NCBI RefSeq assembly: GCF_902706195.1
Contig: NZ_CACSJO010000028.1
Coordinates: forward strand, 1-60,047
DNA: 60,047 bases
Direction of reading: 5' to 3'
From: Novosphingobium sp. 18050
Lineage (GTDB): Bacteria > Pseudomonadota > Alphaproteobacteria > Sphingomonadales > Sphingomonadaceae
Below the pieces are notes generated by a model that saw only the letters and a list, made by a program, of their open reading frames with translations, was not told the origin of the DNA and did no database searches. Below, one piece after another: positions 16,854 to 25,890 of the stretch (within the stretch, counting starts at the first letter, position 1; each line of letters opens with the position of its first letter). A program made the translations under genes and the position numbers.

Positions 16854-18233
16854 TTGACCGGATCACCAGGACTTCTGACGACGATCTTCGCCTTCCTCCT
16901 GGTGCTGGGCCCTCTGGTCCTGATCCATGAGCTGGGTCACTACCTCGTGGGCCGCCTGTTCGGCGTAAAGGCCGATGCGTTTTCGATCGGTTTCGGCAAG
17001 GAACTGGCCGGCTGGACCGACAAGCGCGGCACCCGTTGGAAGCTTTCGGCGCTGCCGCTGGGCGGCTACGTCCAGTTCGCGGGCGACATGAACCCGTCCA
17101 GCGCGCCTAGCCCGCTCGATGCCCGGCTCACCCCGCAGGAACGTGCTCAGACCTTCCATGCCAAGCCGCTGTGGCAGCGTGCGCTGATCGTGCTGGCCGG
17201 GCCGATGACTAACCTGCTGCTTTGCGTGGCTATCTTCGCCGGTTTCTACGGGGTCTACGGCCGCGTCGTCGCCGATGCCGAGGTCAGTGGGTTCTCGCAG
17301 AATTCTCCCGCCCAGAAGGCCGGTCTGCGCCTCGGCGATCGCATCGTCGCAATCGACGGCGAAAAGATCGACAGCGCCACCGAGATCGGTGACCACACCG
17401 CCTATTTCCCCGGCAAGACGATATCCGTCGCCGTGGCGCGGGAAGGGCGCACGCTTGTCATGCCGGTGACGCTGGCGTCGCTGGAGCTGAGCGACAAGTT
17501 CGGCAACAAGGCGCGCATCGGCAACCTTGGTGTCGAACTGATGCCGGCATTGGTTGGCGGTTTCTATGGCGAATCACCGGCTGAGAAGGCCGGGATCGAA
17601 TTGGGGGACCGTATCCTTGCCGTGAACGGCGTTGCCGTGGCCGGCTTTGGCGATATCCCGCGCCTGATCCGTCCCAATGCCGGGCAGACCGTTCAGGTCA
17701 CAGTGCGCCGCAGCGCCCAGGTCCTGACCATTCCGGTCGCGATCACGGCGGGCACGATCACCGACGAGCAGGGCAAGGTCGAGAAAGTCGGCCAGATTGG
17801 CGTGCGCGCCGGCCGGCTCGAGAAGGTCGGGGCGCTGCGCGCGGTGGGTCTTGGCGTTGACCAGAGCTTCAAGGTCATGGGCACGATGGTGACGGGCATT
17901 GCCCAGATTTTCACCGGCGATCGTTCGGTGCGGGAGCTGGGCGGGCCGGTCAAGATCGCACAATATTCGGGGCAGCAGTTCAGCCTTGGCTGGGAAGCTT
18001 TCGTGAGCTTCGCAGCACTGATTTCGATTAACTTGGCATTCATCAATCTCCTGCCAATTCCTGGCCTCGACGGCGGGCACTTGGCTTTCTACGCGGCCGA
18101 ATTGGTCCGTCGCAGGCCGCTGGGTGCGCGTAGTCAGGAATGGGCGATCCGTACGGGCGTGGCATTAGTGCTCGCGCTCATGGTCTTCGTCACGGTCAAC
18201 GATCTGGCTCAGCTCCCGATTTTCGGGGGATAG
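16854..18233 (+). CDS. rseP: RIP zinc metalloprotease RseP
   Basis: A 459-residue site-2 protease of the inner membrane that cuts transmembrane segments, classically anti-sigma factors and signal-peptide remnants. Zinc ligands are in HELGH (His25, Glu26, His29) in the first helix and in NLLPIPGLDGGHL near the C-terminus. Two PDZ domains lie between (SPAQKAGLRLGDRIVAI and SPAEKAGIELGDRILAV), as in E. coli RseP. The start appears to be TTG at 16854. Next to bamA, it fits envelope-stress control of outer-membrane assembly. Confidence 0.95.
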   Translation: MTGSPGLLTTIFAFLLVLGPLVLIHELGHYLVGRLFGVKADAFSIGFGKELAGWTDKRGTRWKLSALPLGGYVQFAGDMNPSSAPSPLDARLTPQERAQTFHAKPLWQRALIVLAGPMTNLLLCVAIFAGFYGVYGRVVADAEVSGFSQNSPAQKAGLRLGDRIVAIDGEKIDSATEIGDHTAYFPGKTISVAVAREGRTLVMPVTLASLELSDKFGNKARIGNLGVELMPALVGGFYGESPAEKAGIELGDRILAVNGVAVAGFGDIPRLIRPNAGQTVQVTVRRSAQVLTIPVAITAGTITDEQGKVEKVGQIGVRAGRLEKVGALRAVGLGVDQSFKVMGTMVTGIAQIFTGDRSVRELGGPVKIAQYSGQQFSLGWEAFVSFAALISINLAFINLLPIPGLDGGHLAFYAAELVRRRPLGARSQEWAIRTGVALVLALMVFVTVNDLAQLPIFGG

Positions 18234-18405
18234 CCTGGAGGTTTTCACTAGCGATCACAATGTTGCCGGGTTTTGTCTGCTTGATCGGATGCGCTCCATC
18301 GGGCAGATGGCTGCGGTTACCTGCGGGTTTGGTGCGCGCCCGTTGCCCGGTTTGCCGGGGGTGGTCAGTTTTTCTCGCGAAAGCGAATACGGGAATTTGC
18401 GTAGA

Positions 18406-21084
18406 ATGATCGGACGGGAAATGGTTCGCTGGACTGAGGGAGGCCGTGCCTCGCAGCTCGCGGCGGTGCTGATGGGGACGACGATCCTCGCGGGTGTCCC
18501 CGCCGACGCTTTGGCCCAGGTCGCGCCCAAGGCTTCGGCTGCAAAGGCTTCGAAGGCCGCTGCGCCGAAGGCAGCTGCACCCAAGGCTGCTCCGGCAGCT
18601 CCCGTTGTTGATCCCGATGCCGGCGCGCAGCCGATCGTGACCATCCAGGTCAAGGGATCGGAGCGGCTCGAGCCGCAGACGGTGCTGTCTTACATCAAGA
18701 TGCGCGTGGGCCAGCCTTACACCAAGGCCAGTGCCGACGCCGCACTGAAGGACCTTTACTCGACCGAGTTGTTCAAGGACGTCCAGATCAACAACGACGG
18801 CGGCGTCGTCGTTATCCAGGTTCAGGAAAACCCGGTCGTCAACCGCATCATCCTTGAGGGCAACAAGCGCATCAAGGACGACAAGATCCTGCCCGAGATC
18901 AAAGTCTCGCCGCGCCAGATCTTCACCCGTTCCAAGATTCGCGCCGACGTTGCGCGCATCATCGAGTTGTACAAGCGTCAGGGCCGCTACGCCGCGACTG
19001 TCGAGCCGAAGATGGTCTCGCTCGACCAGAACCGCGTCGACATCGTCTTCGAGATCACCGAGGGCGACAAGTCCAAGGTGCGCCAGATCAACATCATCGG
19101 CAACGAGCATTTCTCGGACGGCGAACTGCGCAGCGAGATGGTGACCAAGCAGGCGCGCTTTACCCGCCTGTTCAGCTCGGGCACCAGCTACGATCCCGAC
19201 CGCATGGCCTTTGACCAGCAGAAGCTGCGCCAGTTCTACCTGACGCAGGGTTACGCCGATTTCCGCGTGGTTTCGGCCGTGGCCGAACTGACGCCGGACA
19301 AGAAGGACTTCATCATCACCTACGTGGTGGAGGAAGGTCAGCGCTACAAGTTCGGCGACGTGAAGGTAGAAAGCCAGCTGCGCGACTTCGACGGCGAGAA
19401 GATGGCCAAGAACCTCGTCATGCATAAGGGCGACTGGTACAACGCCAAGCAGGTCGAGGACACGATCGAGGGTCTCAACCAGACCGCCGGTGCCTTCGGC
19501 TATGCCTTCGCAGATGTGCGGCCGCAGTACGACCGCGACAAGGAAAACCTCACCATGGGGTTGACCTTCGTGATCCAGGAGGCCCCGCGCGTCTATGTCG
19601 AGCGTATCGACATCAACGGCAACACGCTGACTCAGGACAAGGTGGTCCGCCGCGAGTTCCGCCTTGCCGAAGGTGACGCGTTCAATTCGCTGCAGGTCAA
19701 GCGTTCGACCAACCGCATCAAGTCGCTCGGCTACTTCCAGGAGAAGTTCGAGGTCGAGCAGAAGCCCGGCGCCGCCGACGATCGCATCATCCTGGAAGCC
19801 AACGTCGAGGAAAAGCCGACCGGCGAACTTCAGCTCTCGGCCGGTTTCTCCAGCCTTGAAAGCTTCATCTTCCAGGCCTCGATTCGTCAGCGCAACTTCC
19901 GTGGCCGCGGGCAGACGGTGGGCCTGTCGGGCAGCCTCTCGCGCTACTCGAAGAGCGTCGAGGCGAGCTTCGTCGAGCCGTACCTGTTCGACAAGAACGT
20001 GTCGCTGGGCGTCGATATCTATCGCCGCGATTACAACAGCTTCAACTACTACAACTCGGATCGCAACACGACCTACGAGCAGTCGACCACCGGCTTCCAG
20101 GTCCGTGCCGGCGTGCCGCTCACCGAGTACCTGACCGCTGTTGCCCGTTACACGCTCAACTATGATGATGTTGGACTCGGTAGCCAGTATTTCAACGCTG
20201 CTGGGGACTGCGACCCAGTCGTGGCCGGACGCTATCTGTGCGACGCTATCGGCAAGCGCTTGTCTTCGATCGTCGGCCTCTCGCTGATTTACGACACGCT
20301 CGACAACCGCCAGCGCCCAACCAGGGGGTTCACCGCGTCGATCAACACCGACTTTGCCGGACTTGGCGGCGACGTGAAGTACGCGCGCATCCGCGGCAAC
20401 GCGTCGAAGTTCATGAACATGGGCAAGGGCTTCATCTTCTCGCTCTCGGCAGAGGGCGGCGTGATCAAGGGGATCGGTGGCGACGACGTGCGCCTGACCG
20501 ACCGTTTCTATCTTGGTGAGCCTCAGATTCGCGGCTTTGCCATCCGCGGCGTTGGTCCTCGCGTTCTGCGCAAGTACATTACCGACGGCGTGATTGCGAC
20601 CAAGCGTAGCGACTGGCAGGATGACGCCCTCGGCGGCAACTACTACTACATGGGCCGCGCCGAACTGGAAATCCCGCTCGGTTCCGGCGCCCGTGAAATG
20701 GGCCTGCGCCCGTCGATCTTCGCGGACGTCGGCGCCGTTTGGGGGGTTAAGAAGCCTAGCCTTACGCAATGCGATTTCGCCGCTGGCGGCAACGGAAAGT
20801 GCAACCCGCTCTATACTACTGCTGCAGGTGGTTCGACGACGGAAGCATCGACGGGCGGAGTGGCGAACACTCCGACTCTCGATAGCAACGGTAACCAGAC
20901 CTATGCCTACAACTTCACCGAAGAGTTCGTCGGCGATACCTGGAAGCCGCGTGTCGCCATCGGCATCGGCGTGAACTGGAACTCGCCCTTCGGTCCGTTC
21001 CGCATCGACTTCTCGCGCGTTCTCCTCAAGCAGGAGGGCGACGATCCCAAGACCTTTACTTTCAACGTGGGAACACAATTCTGA
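18406..21084 (+). CDS. bamA: Outer membrane protein assembly factor BamA
   Basis: The core of the BAM complex, which folds beta-barrel proteins into the outer membrane. A signal peptide ends near ADALAQ, an Ala/Lys/Pro linker follows, then five POTRA domains in the N-terminal half and the Omp85 barrel ending in Phe (FNVGTQF). FRGRGQTVGLSGSLSRYS and the loop-6 motif QIRGFAIRGVGPR are characteristic. The frame is open to 18289; ATG 18406 or 18421 gives a normal signal peptide, and ribosome-binding sites do not decide between them. A 960-codon open frame on the opposite strand is a shadow. Confidence 0.96.
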   Translation: MIGREMVRWTEGGRASQLAAVLMGTTILAGVPADALAQVAPKASAAKASKAAAPKAAAPKAAPAAPVVDPDAGAQPIVTIQVKGSERLEPQTVLSYIKMRVGQPYTKASADAALKDLYSTELFKDVQINNDGGVVVIQVQENPVVNRIILEGNKRIKDDKILPEIKVSPRQIFTRSKIRADVARIIELYKRQGRYAATVEPKMVSLDQNRVDIVFEITEGDKSKVRQINIIGNEHFSDGELRSEMVTKQARFTRLFSSGTSYDPDRMAFDQQKLRQFYLTQGYADFRVVSAVAELTPDKKDFIITYVVEEGQRYKFGDVKVESQLRDFDGEKMAKNLVMHKGDWYNAKQVEDTIEGLNQTAGAFGYAFADVRPQYDRDKENLTMGLTFVIQEAPRVYVERIDINGNTLTQDKVVRREFRLAEGDAFNSLQVKRSTNRIKSLGYFQEKFEVEQKPGAADDRIILEANVEEKPTGELQLSAGFSSLESFIFQASIRQRNFRGRGQTVGLSGSLSRYSKSVEASFVEPYLFDKNVSLGVDIYRRDYNSFNYYNSDRNTTYEQSTTGFQVRAGVPLTEYLTAVARYTLNYDDVGLGSQYFNAAGDCDPVVAGRYLCDAIGKRLSSIVGLSLIYDTLDNRQRPTRGFTASINTDFAGLGGDVKYARIRGNASKFMNMGKGFIFSLSAEGGVIKGIGGDDVRLTDRFYLGEPQIRGFAIRGVGPRVLRKYITDGVIATKRSDWQDDALGGNYYYMGRAELEIPLGSGAREMGLRPSIFADVGAVWGVKKPSLTQCDFAAGGNGKCNPLYTTAAGGSTTEASTGGVANTPTLDSNGNQTYAYNFTEEFVGDTWKPRVAIGIGVNWNSPFGPFRIDFSRVLLKQEGDDPKTFTFNVGTQF

Positions 21085-21785
21085 TGAGCACCATGACCAA
21101 GTCCGTCGCCCTGGCCGCTGGCCTCGCTCTCACCGCTGTTGCAGCACAGCCCGCGCTGGCCGCGAAGGCCGCTCCGGCAGCTGCAGCCAGCACCGGCGGT
21201 ACGATCGTCCAGGGTCTCGGCGTCGCCAGCTTCGATGCCGTGATCGCCAACTCGAATGCCTACAAGGCGGCCGAAACCGCTCGCCAGACCACCTACAAGG
21301 CGCAGTTCGACCAGGCCCAGACCCGCAACACCGCGCTCAACGCCCAGATCAAGCCGCTGGTTGACAAGTTCAATGCCGACCGCCAGGGCGGCAAGGTCGC
21401 TCAGGCATCGCTTGAGCAGCAGGCCGGCGCAATCCAGCAGATGCAGGAGAACGGCAAGGCCGAACTGCAGCGCATCCTGCAGCCGGTCGGTCTTTCGCAG
21501 GCCTATGTCAACGAGCAGATCGAAGACAAGCTGAACGACGCGGTCAAGGCCGCGATGACCAAGAAGAACGTCTCGATCCTGATCTCGCCCGACGCGATCC
21601 TTGCGGTCAACGGCGGCGCCTACAACCTCAACCAGGACATCCTGAACGAGCTGAACACTGCGCTGCCTTCTGCGCAGCTGGTGCCGCCGGCAGGCTGGGA
21701 ACCGCGTCAGGTTCGTGAACAGCGTGCGCAGGCGCAGGGCCAGCAGGCTCCGGCCGCGCCCGCCACCGCACCGACCGGCCGCTGA
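21084..21785 (+). CDS. skp: OmpH/Skp family periplasmic chaperone
   Basis: A 233-residue periplasmic protein of the OmpH/Skp family, which holds unfolded outer-membrane proteins on the way to BAM. Residues 1-27 are a signal peptide (ends QPALAAKA). The middle is a long Gln/Ala-rich helical part, as expected for the coiled-coil tentacles, and the C-terminal 30 residues are a Gln/Pro/Ala tail longer than in E. coli. The ATG overlaps the bamA stop by one base. fabZ follows directly; the lpxD gene usually found in between is missing. Confidence 0.85.
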   Translation: MSTMTKSVALAAGLALTAVAAQPALAAKAAPAAAASTGGTIVQGLGVASFDAVIANSNAYKAAETARQTTYKAQFDQAQTRNTALNAQIKPLVDKFNADRQGGKVAQASLEQQAGAIQQMQENGKAELQRILQPVGLSQAYVNEQIEDKLNDAVKAAMTKKNVSILISPDAILAVNGGAYNLNQDILNELNTALPSAQLVPPAGWEPRQVREQRAQAQGQQAPAAPATAPTGR

Positions 21786-21803
21786 TCTGAGCGGGCACCG
21801 GGC

Positions 21804-22259
21804 ATGAGCGATACTACCGAGACGGTTTACGATACCGCGAAGATCCTGGCGGCGCTTCCGCACCGCTATCCGATGCTGCTCGTCGACCGCGTGGTCTCCA
21901 TCTCCGAGGAGGAGGGGATCCATGCGGTCAAGGCGGTCAGCTTCAACGAGGACTTCTTCCAGGGGCACTTCCCCGGCCGTCCGATCATGCCCGGCGTCCT
22001 CCAGATCGAGGCGCTGGCGCAGGCAGCAGGCATTCTCGCCATCGAGACCCTGGGCCTCGCCGGAACCGGCAAGCTGGTCTACTTCATGGCGATCGAGGAA
22101 GCGAAGTTCCGCGCTCCCGTGACCCCGGGCCACTTGCTGACCTTGCGCGCTGGCTTCGTCCAGAAGCGTTCGCGGGTCTGCAAGTTCTGGGGCAAGGCTT
22201 CGATCGACGACAAGGTGACCTGCGACGTCAACTTCACGGCGATGATCGCCGACGCCTGA
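21804..22259 (+). CDS. fabZ: 3-hydroxyacyl-ACP dehydratase FabZ
   Basis: A 151-residue hot-dog-fold enzyme that removes water from 3-hydroxyacyl-ACP in fatty-acid elongation. The catalytic pair is His55 in GHFPGRPIMPGV and Glu69 in LQIEALAQAAG. PHRYPMLLVDRV near the start is also typical. In most Gram-negatives fabZ lies between lpxD and lpxA; here neither is present, so only the fatty-acid role is supported. Confidence 0.96.
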   Translation: MSDTTETVYDTAKILAALPHRYPMLLVDRVVSISEEEGIHAVKAVSFNEDFFQGHFPGRPIMPGVLQIEALAQAAGILAIETLGLAGTGKLVYFMAIEEAKFRAPVTPGHLLTLRAGFVQKRSRVCKFWGKASIDDKVTCDVNFTAMIADA

Positions 22260-22393
22260 TCGGGATGGCCGGTGCAAGCCGGGCTGCGGCCTGGCTTCGC
22301 ACTCCATCCTTGCTTTTCGGTGCCCTTGCCTGTAAGGGGCCCGCTTTCCGAGGCAGGCCGGTCGGAACCGGCCATATGCGAAAGAGTTGTACC

Positions 22394-22621
22394 ATGAAGG
22401 CCGATACCCATCCCGACTACCACATGATCACGGTTCAGATGACCGATGGTACTACCTTCCAGACCCGCTCCACCTGGGGCAAGGAAGGCGACACGCTGGT
22501 ACTCGACATCGACCCTAGCTCGCACCCGGCATGGACCGGCGGCAAGGCGCAGCTGCAGGATGGCGGCCGCGTTGCCCAGTTCAACAAGCGTTTCGGCGGT
22601 CTCTCGCTCAACAAGAAGTGA
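22394..22621 (+). CDS. rpmE: 50S ribosomal protein L31 (cysteine-free form)
   Basis: A 75-residue L31 that bridges the subunits. MKADTHPDYHMITVQMTDG and TRSTWGKEGDTLVLDIDP match the alphaproteobacterial form. It contains no cysteine, so it cannot bind zinc as the CxxC type does. The frame is open upstream to 22265, but the canonical MKxDxHPDYH start is at 22394 with GAAAGAG nearby. A terminator follows, ending the run that began at pyrH. Confidence 0.95.
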   Translation: MKADTHPDYHMITVQMTDGTTFQTRSTWGKEGDTLVLDIDPSSHPAWTGGKAQLQDGGRVAQFNKRFGGLSLNKK

Positions 22622-22665
22622 GGCGCAGCGGCCTTTGGGCCGCGCGCAGACCATCAGACACGAAG

Positions 22666-22693
22666 AAGGCGGTCCCCCGGGGCCGCCTTTTTT
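22666..22693 (+). terminator. Terminator after rpmE
   Basis: AAGGCGG (22666-22672) pairs with CCGCCTT (22683-22689) around a C/G-rich loop and continues into a run of six T. Confidence 0.85.
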
Positions 22694-22888
22694 GTTTCCG
22701 GCTGGCGCTCAGGAACTTTCCCGGCGGCGACGCGATTGCCTTTCGCGTCCGGCACTTTAGGCTTGCGGCGCACGCATGGGGGAGGGGCCCCGTTCGTGCC
22801 CCCCTTTTGGGAGTGCCGCGATGATCCATGCCCGTCGCTGCGTCCTTGAGCCAATTGGGCCGAAACCGGCCCGGAACCGGAGATACCG

Positions 22889-23503
22889 ATGACTCGAACA
22901 TCACGCTTCCTCGCCGCATCCGCCGCTAGCATCGTCATGCTGTCGATGGCCGGTGCGTGCAACGCCGCGGCCGAGCATGCCCATGCGCCTGTCGCATCCG
23001 CTGCCGCTCCGGCCGCTGCAGCCGCTGAAGTGCCCGCGCCTGCCGGGAAGGTGGTCCACGCCGACGTGATTGGCCTCGACGGCAAGTCGCGGGGCATGGT
23101 CATGCTGCAGGAGACGCCTGCCGGTGTTCTGGTCAGCGCAGACCTGAAGGGCCTGCCCGAAGGCGACCATGGCTTCCACTTCCATCAGAAGGGCCTGTGC
23201 GACACTGCCGAGAAGTTCAACACCTCGGGCGGCCACTTCGCGGGCGGTGACCATATGCATGGCTATATGGTCATGAAGGGGCCGCACGGCGGCGACATGC
23301 CCAACCAGCACGTCGGCGCCGATGGCATGCTCAAGACGCAGATCCTCAATACCGGCGTCACGCTTTCCCCGGGCCCCAAGTCATTGCTCGATGCGGACGG
23401 CACGGCGCTGGTGATCCATGCCGGGGTGGACGATTACACCAGCCAGCCCGCCGGCAACGCGGGCGGCCGAATCGCCTGTGCGGTAATCAGCAAGGCCCAG
23501 TAA
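22889..23503 (+). CDS. sodC: Superoxide dismutase [Cu-Zn], periplasmic
   Basis: A 204-residue secreted Cu-Zn SOD that dismutates superoxide in the periplasm. Residues 1-27 are a signal peptide; Cys24 after AGA could allow lipid attachment, though the lipobox is weak. An Ala/Pro linker precedes the catalytic domain. HGFHFHQKG supplies copper ligands His97 and His99; GGHF, DHMHG and GPHGGDMPN supply the zinc site; Cys104 and Cys197 (GGRIACAVI) can form the conserved disulfide. It faces the 2OG oxygenase gene tail to tail. Confidence 0.93.
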   Translation: MTRTSRFLAASAASIVMLSMAGACNAAAEHAHAPVASAAAPAAAAAEVPAPAGKVVHADVIGLDGKSRGMVMLQETPAGVLVSADLKGLPEGDHGFHFHQKGLCDTAEKFNTSGGHFAGGDHMHGYMVMKGPHGGDMPNQHVGADGMLKTQILNTGVTLSPGPKSLLDADGTALVIHAGVDDYTSQPAGNAGGRIACAVISKAQ

Positions 23504-23514
23504 TTCGCAGGATC

Positions 23515-23553
23515 GGCGCTGGGGTGGCCTTGCCGCCGCTCAACCCCAGCGCC
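23515..23553. terminator. Hairpin between convergent sodC and hydroxylase genes
   Basis: Eleven perfect pairs (23515-23525 with 23543-23553) between two convergent genes. It overlaps the last codons of the minus-strand gene. There is no T-run; a two-way transcription barrier is plausible. Confidence 0.5.
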
Positions 23554-24172
23554 GCTCCCGATACCACTGGGTGATCACGTATTTGAAGCCCTTGCGCACC
23601 TTCATCGCGTGATGAAGCGTTGCCGCATTGGGGCTGCCGTCGGGCCTGCGGTTGTTCCAGGCGATCAGCTTGCCCGTTTCCGGCTGTATCATCTTGTCGA
23701 TTACCCGAAAACGCGTTGCTCCGCCGGCATCGACATCGTTCAGGTAGATCATGAACGTCCAGGTCCGCTGACCGGGCACAGCACAATATTTCTCGTAGTC
23801 GCTGCTGCCCGGCTCGAAATAGTCGGTGTGCGCCTTGAATTCCTGCCCCACCTCGTAGCGCTGGCCTTGCAGTGGCTCGGCATGGACTGGGTCTATCCCC
23901 GATAGGCGCGAGATCGCGGCAGCGAGGTGGGCCACTTCCGGTACTTCCGGTGACAGATCGCAGGTGGAACTGGTGCGAAACGCATCGTCGCCATTATAAT
24001 CGGCAATCGTCGAGGGGCGGTGGCTGGCTTCGATCAGTTCGATCAGCCGCGCGCACTGCTCGCGCGTCAGGAAATCGCGCAGAATGAACAGGTCGAGCCG
24101 CGAGGAGGGGAAGCGCTGCACGCCGGGGTGGTTGAGCAGTTGCGCTGCCGATGATTCGCAGAGGTCGTCCAT
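23540..24172 (-). CDS. 2OG-Fe(II) oxygenase, prolyl 4-hydroxylase-like
   Basis: A 210-residue non-heme iron oxygenase of the prolyl 4-hydroxylase alpha-subunit type. Iron ligands are His115 and Asp117 in FKAHTDYFE and His187 in TLHHAMKV; Lys197 in GFKYVITQW should bind 2-oxoglutarate. TFMIYLNDVDAGGATRF is the characteristic strand pair. There is no signal peptide, so it should act in the cytoplasm. The substrate cannot be read from sequence; bacterial members modify proteins such as EF-Tu or remain uncharacterised. It is monocistronic. Confidence 0.85.
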   Translation of the reverse strand: MDDLCESSAAQLLNHPGVQRFPSSRLDLFILRDFLTREQCARLIELIEASHRPSTIADYNGDDAFRTSSTCDLSPEVPEVAHLAAAISRLSGIDPVHAEPLQGQRYEVGQEFKAHTDYFEPGSSDYEKYCAVPGQRTWTFMIYLNDVDAGGATRFRVIDKMIQPETGKLIAWNNRRPDGSPNAATLHHAMKVRKGFKYVITQWYRERRWG

Positions 24173-24349
24173 GGCGAGACATTAGCCGCCAGTTGCGCAC
24201 AGGAAAATCACTGCTCTGAGGCCTGATCTGAATTTTTACTTTGCAAGAGCGCGATCCTTGTGCAAAGGCGCGCTCCCGCACCGGATGCAGCGAGACTGTA
24301 ATTCGGAGGCGGATGGTAATGTTCGGTAATGATCCGGACAGCGCCTGTG

Positions 24350-24426
24350 GCGATCGTAGCTCAGTTGGTTAGAGCGCCGGTTTGTGGTACCGGAGGTCGT
24401 GGGTTCGAACCCCATCGGTCGCCCCA
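24350..24426 (+). tRNA. tRNA-His (GTG)
   Basis: The cloverleaf has acceptor GCGATCG (24350-24356) pairing with CGGTCGC, anticodon arm CCGGT-TTGTGGT-ACCGG with anticodon GTG, and T-arm GTGGGTTCGAACCCCAT. A G at 24349 can serve as the G-1 identity base opposite C73 (24423). CCA is encoded at 24424-24426. Confidence 0.95.
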
Positions 24427-24542
24427 TTTTTCCACCACATGATGCCTTGACGGTATTAGCGCCTCATTGGCGTGGGAAAAGCTTCGGGCTTTGACTTGAG
24501 TCACTTGCTCCCCGGCCCACTCACGATAGAAGCGCGACTGTC

Positions 24543-25274
24543 ATGCACGGCTTTGCCAATCCCGCTCGTTTTCTGCGCATTGCGCGCTGGCTCATGCCGC
24601 TGTGCATGGTGCTGGGTCTTGTCGTCGCGGCGCTGGCGCTGGGGTGGGGTGTGTTCTTCGCCCCGGCCGAGCGGCTTCAGGGCGAGACGGTGCGCATCGT
24701 ATACCTTCACGTACCCTCGGCATGGCTGGGCATGGCCGGCTGGATGGGCATTGCCGCGGCCAGCTTCACAGAGTTGGTCTGGCGCCATCCGCTTGCGGCC
24801 ATTGCGGCGCGTGCCTGTGCCGTACCGGGCACCGTGTTTACCGCCGTATGCCTGCTCACCGGCTCGCTGTGGGGCCGGCCCGCGTGGGGGACCTGGTGGG
24901 TCTGGGACGGACGGCTGACCTCGATGCTGGTGCTGCTGTTTCTCTACTTTGGCTGGATGGCGCTCTCTCAGGCGAGCGAATCTGCTGATGGCAGCGAGAA
25001 CCGCGCTCCTGCGATTTTCGGCCTTGTCGGCGCGGTGAACGTGCCGATCATCCATTATTCCGTGATCTGGTGGAACAGCCAGCACCAGGCGCCGAGCATT
25101 ACTATGGGCAAGTCGGCGATGTCGGGCGATTTCCTCGTGCCGCTGCTCGCCGCGATGCTGGGCTTCACGCTGATCTTCGTCGGCTGCGTGCTGGCGCGGA
25201 TGCGGGCGATCCTGGCGAACCAGCAAGCCGAGGCGCGCCTGCGCCGCAAGGCTTTCAGCGAAGTGGAATTTTGA
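24543..25274 (+). CDS. ccmC: Heme exporter protein CcmC
   Basis: A 243-residue, six-helix membrane protein that hands heme to the chaperone CcmE in system I cytochrome c maturation. The WWD signature is present as WGTWWVWDGRLTS, flanked by conserved histidines in YLHVPSAW and IIHYSVIWWN. It is the first gene of a ccmCDEFGHI operon; ccmA and ccmB, the ABC subunits that usually precede it, are not here. Only eight bases or less separate it from ccmD. Confidence 0.95.
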   Translation: MHGFANPARFLRIARWLMPLCMVLGLVVAALALGWGVFFAPAERLQGETVRIVYLHVPSAWLGMAGWMGIAAASFTELVWRHPLAAIAARACAVPGTVFTAVCLLTGSLWGRPAWGTWWVWDGRLTSMLVLLFLYFGWMALSQASESADGSENRAPAIFGLVGAVNVPIIHYSVIWWNSQHQAPSITMGKSAMSGDFLVPLLAAMLGFTLIFVGCVLARMRAILANQQAEARLRRKAFSEVEF

Positions 25275-25288
25275 CCGTGCGCGAAGCG

Positions 25289-25417
25289 ATGGACCCCTGG
25301 ACCTTCGTGGTCGCCTCTTATGCCATCGGCGTGGGCGCGACGCTGGGGATGGTCGCCTGGTCGCTGCTGACAATGCGCGCTGCGGAAAAGCGCCGCGCCG
25401 AATCGAGGAAGCGCTGA
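25289..25417 (+). CDS. ccmD: Heme exporter protein CcmD
   Basis: A 42-residue protein with one membrane helix (WTFVVASYAIGVGATLGMVA region) and a basic C-terminal tail (RRAESRKR), the layout of CcmD, which stabilises the CcmABC-CcmE complex. Identity rests on size and position between ccmC and ccmE. The start could be GTG at 25277; ATG 25289 gives the usual MxxW start. Confidence 0.8.
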   Translation: MDPWTFVVASYAIGVGATLGMVAWSLLTMRAAEKRRAESRKR

Positions 25418-25419
25418 CC

Positions 25420-25890
25420 ATGGCCAGTTCAATCAAGGCCCCGATAAAGGCCAAGCATCAGCGCCTCGTGCTGCTCGTTGTCGCGCTGGTCGTGCTGATT
25501 GGTGCGGCGCTTCTGGCGGCCTGGGCGCTACGCAACCAGGCCAGCTATTTCTACGTGCCCAGCGACATCGTTGCCAAGCCGCCGGAGCCGGACCGTGCCG
25601 TGCGTCTGGGCGGCATGGTTGAGCAGGGCTCGCTCAAGACTGCGGCGGACGGCGTTACCGTCAATTTCGTCGTCCAGGACGGCAAGGCGCGCGTGCCGGT
25701 CACCTTCAAGGGCATCGTCCCATCGCTGTTCGTCGAAGGCTCGGGTGTGGTTGCCGAGGGGCGTCTGGCGGCCAATGGCACCTTCGTTGCCGATAACCTG
25801 CTCGCCAAGCACGACGAGAACTATGTCCCGCGCGAGATGCAGGACATGACCAAGGATCAGGCGAAACAGGTGGTGGCCGAAACACAATGA
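25420..25890 (+). CDS. ccmE: Cytochrome c maturation heme chaperone CcmE
   Basis: A 156-residue periplasmic heme chaperone with one N-terminal membrane anchor (residues 16-36) and an OB-fold domain. KHDENYVP carries His131, which binds heme covalently, and Tyr135, an axial ligand. It receives heme from CcmC and passes it to CcmF/H. The gene starts two bases after ccmD and overlaps ccmF by four. Confidence 0.95.
   Translation: MASSIKAPIKAKHQRLVLLVVALVVLIGAALLAAWALRNQASYFYVPSDIVAKPPEPDRAVRLGGMVEQGSLKTAADGVTVNFVVQDGKARVPVTFKGIVPSLFVEGSGVVAEGRLAANGTFVADNLLAKHDENYVPREMQDMTKDQAKQVVAETQ

Noticed and set aside
18196..21078. A 960-codon open frame on the minus strand opposite bamA
   Set aside because: The plus strand encodes an unmistakable BamA. 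Long antisense frames are expected in GC-rich codons, and the translation resembles no protein family.
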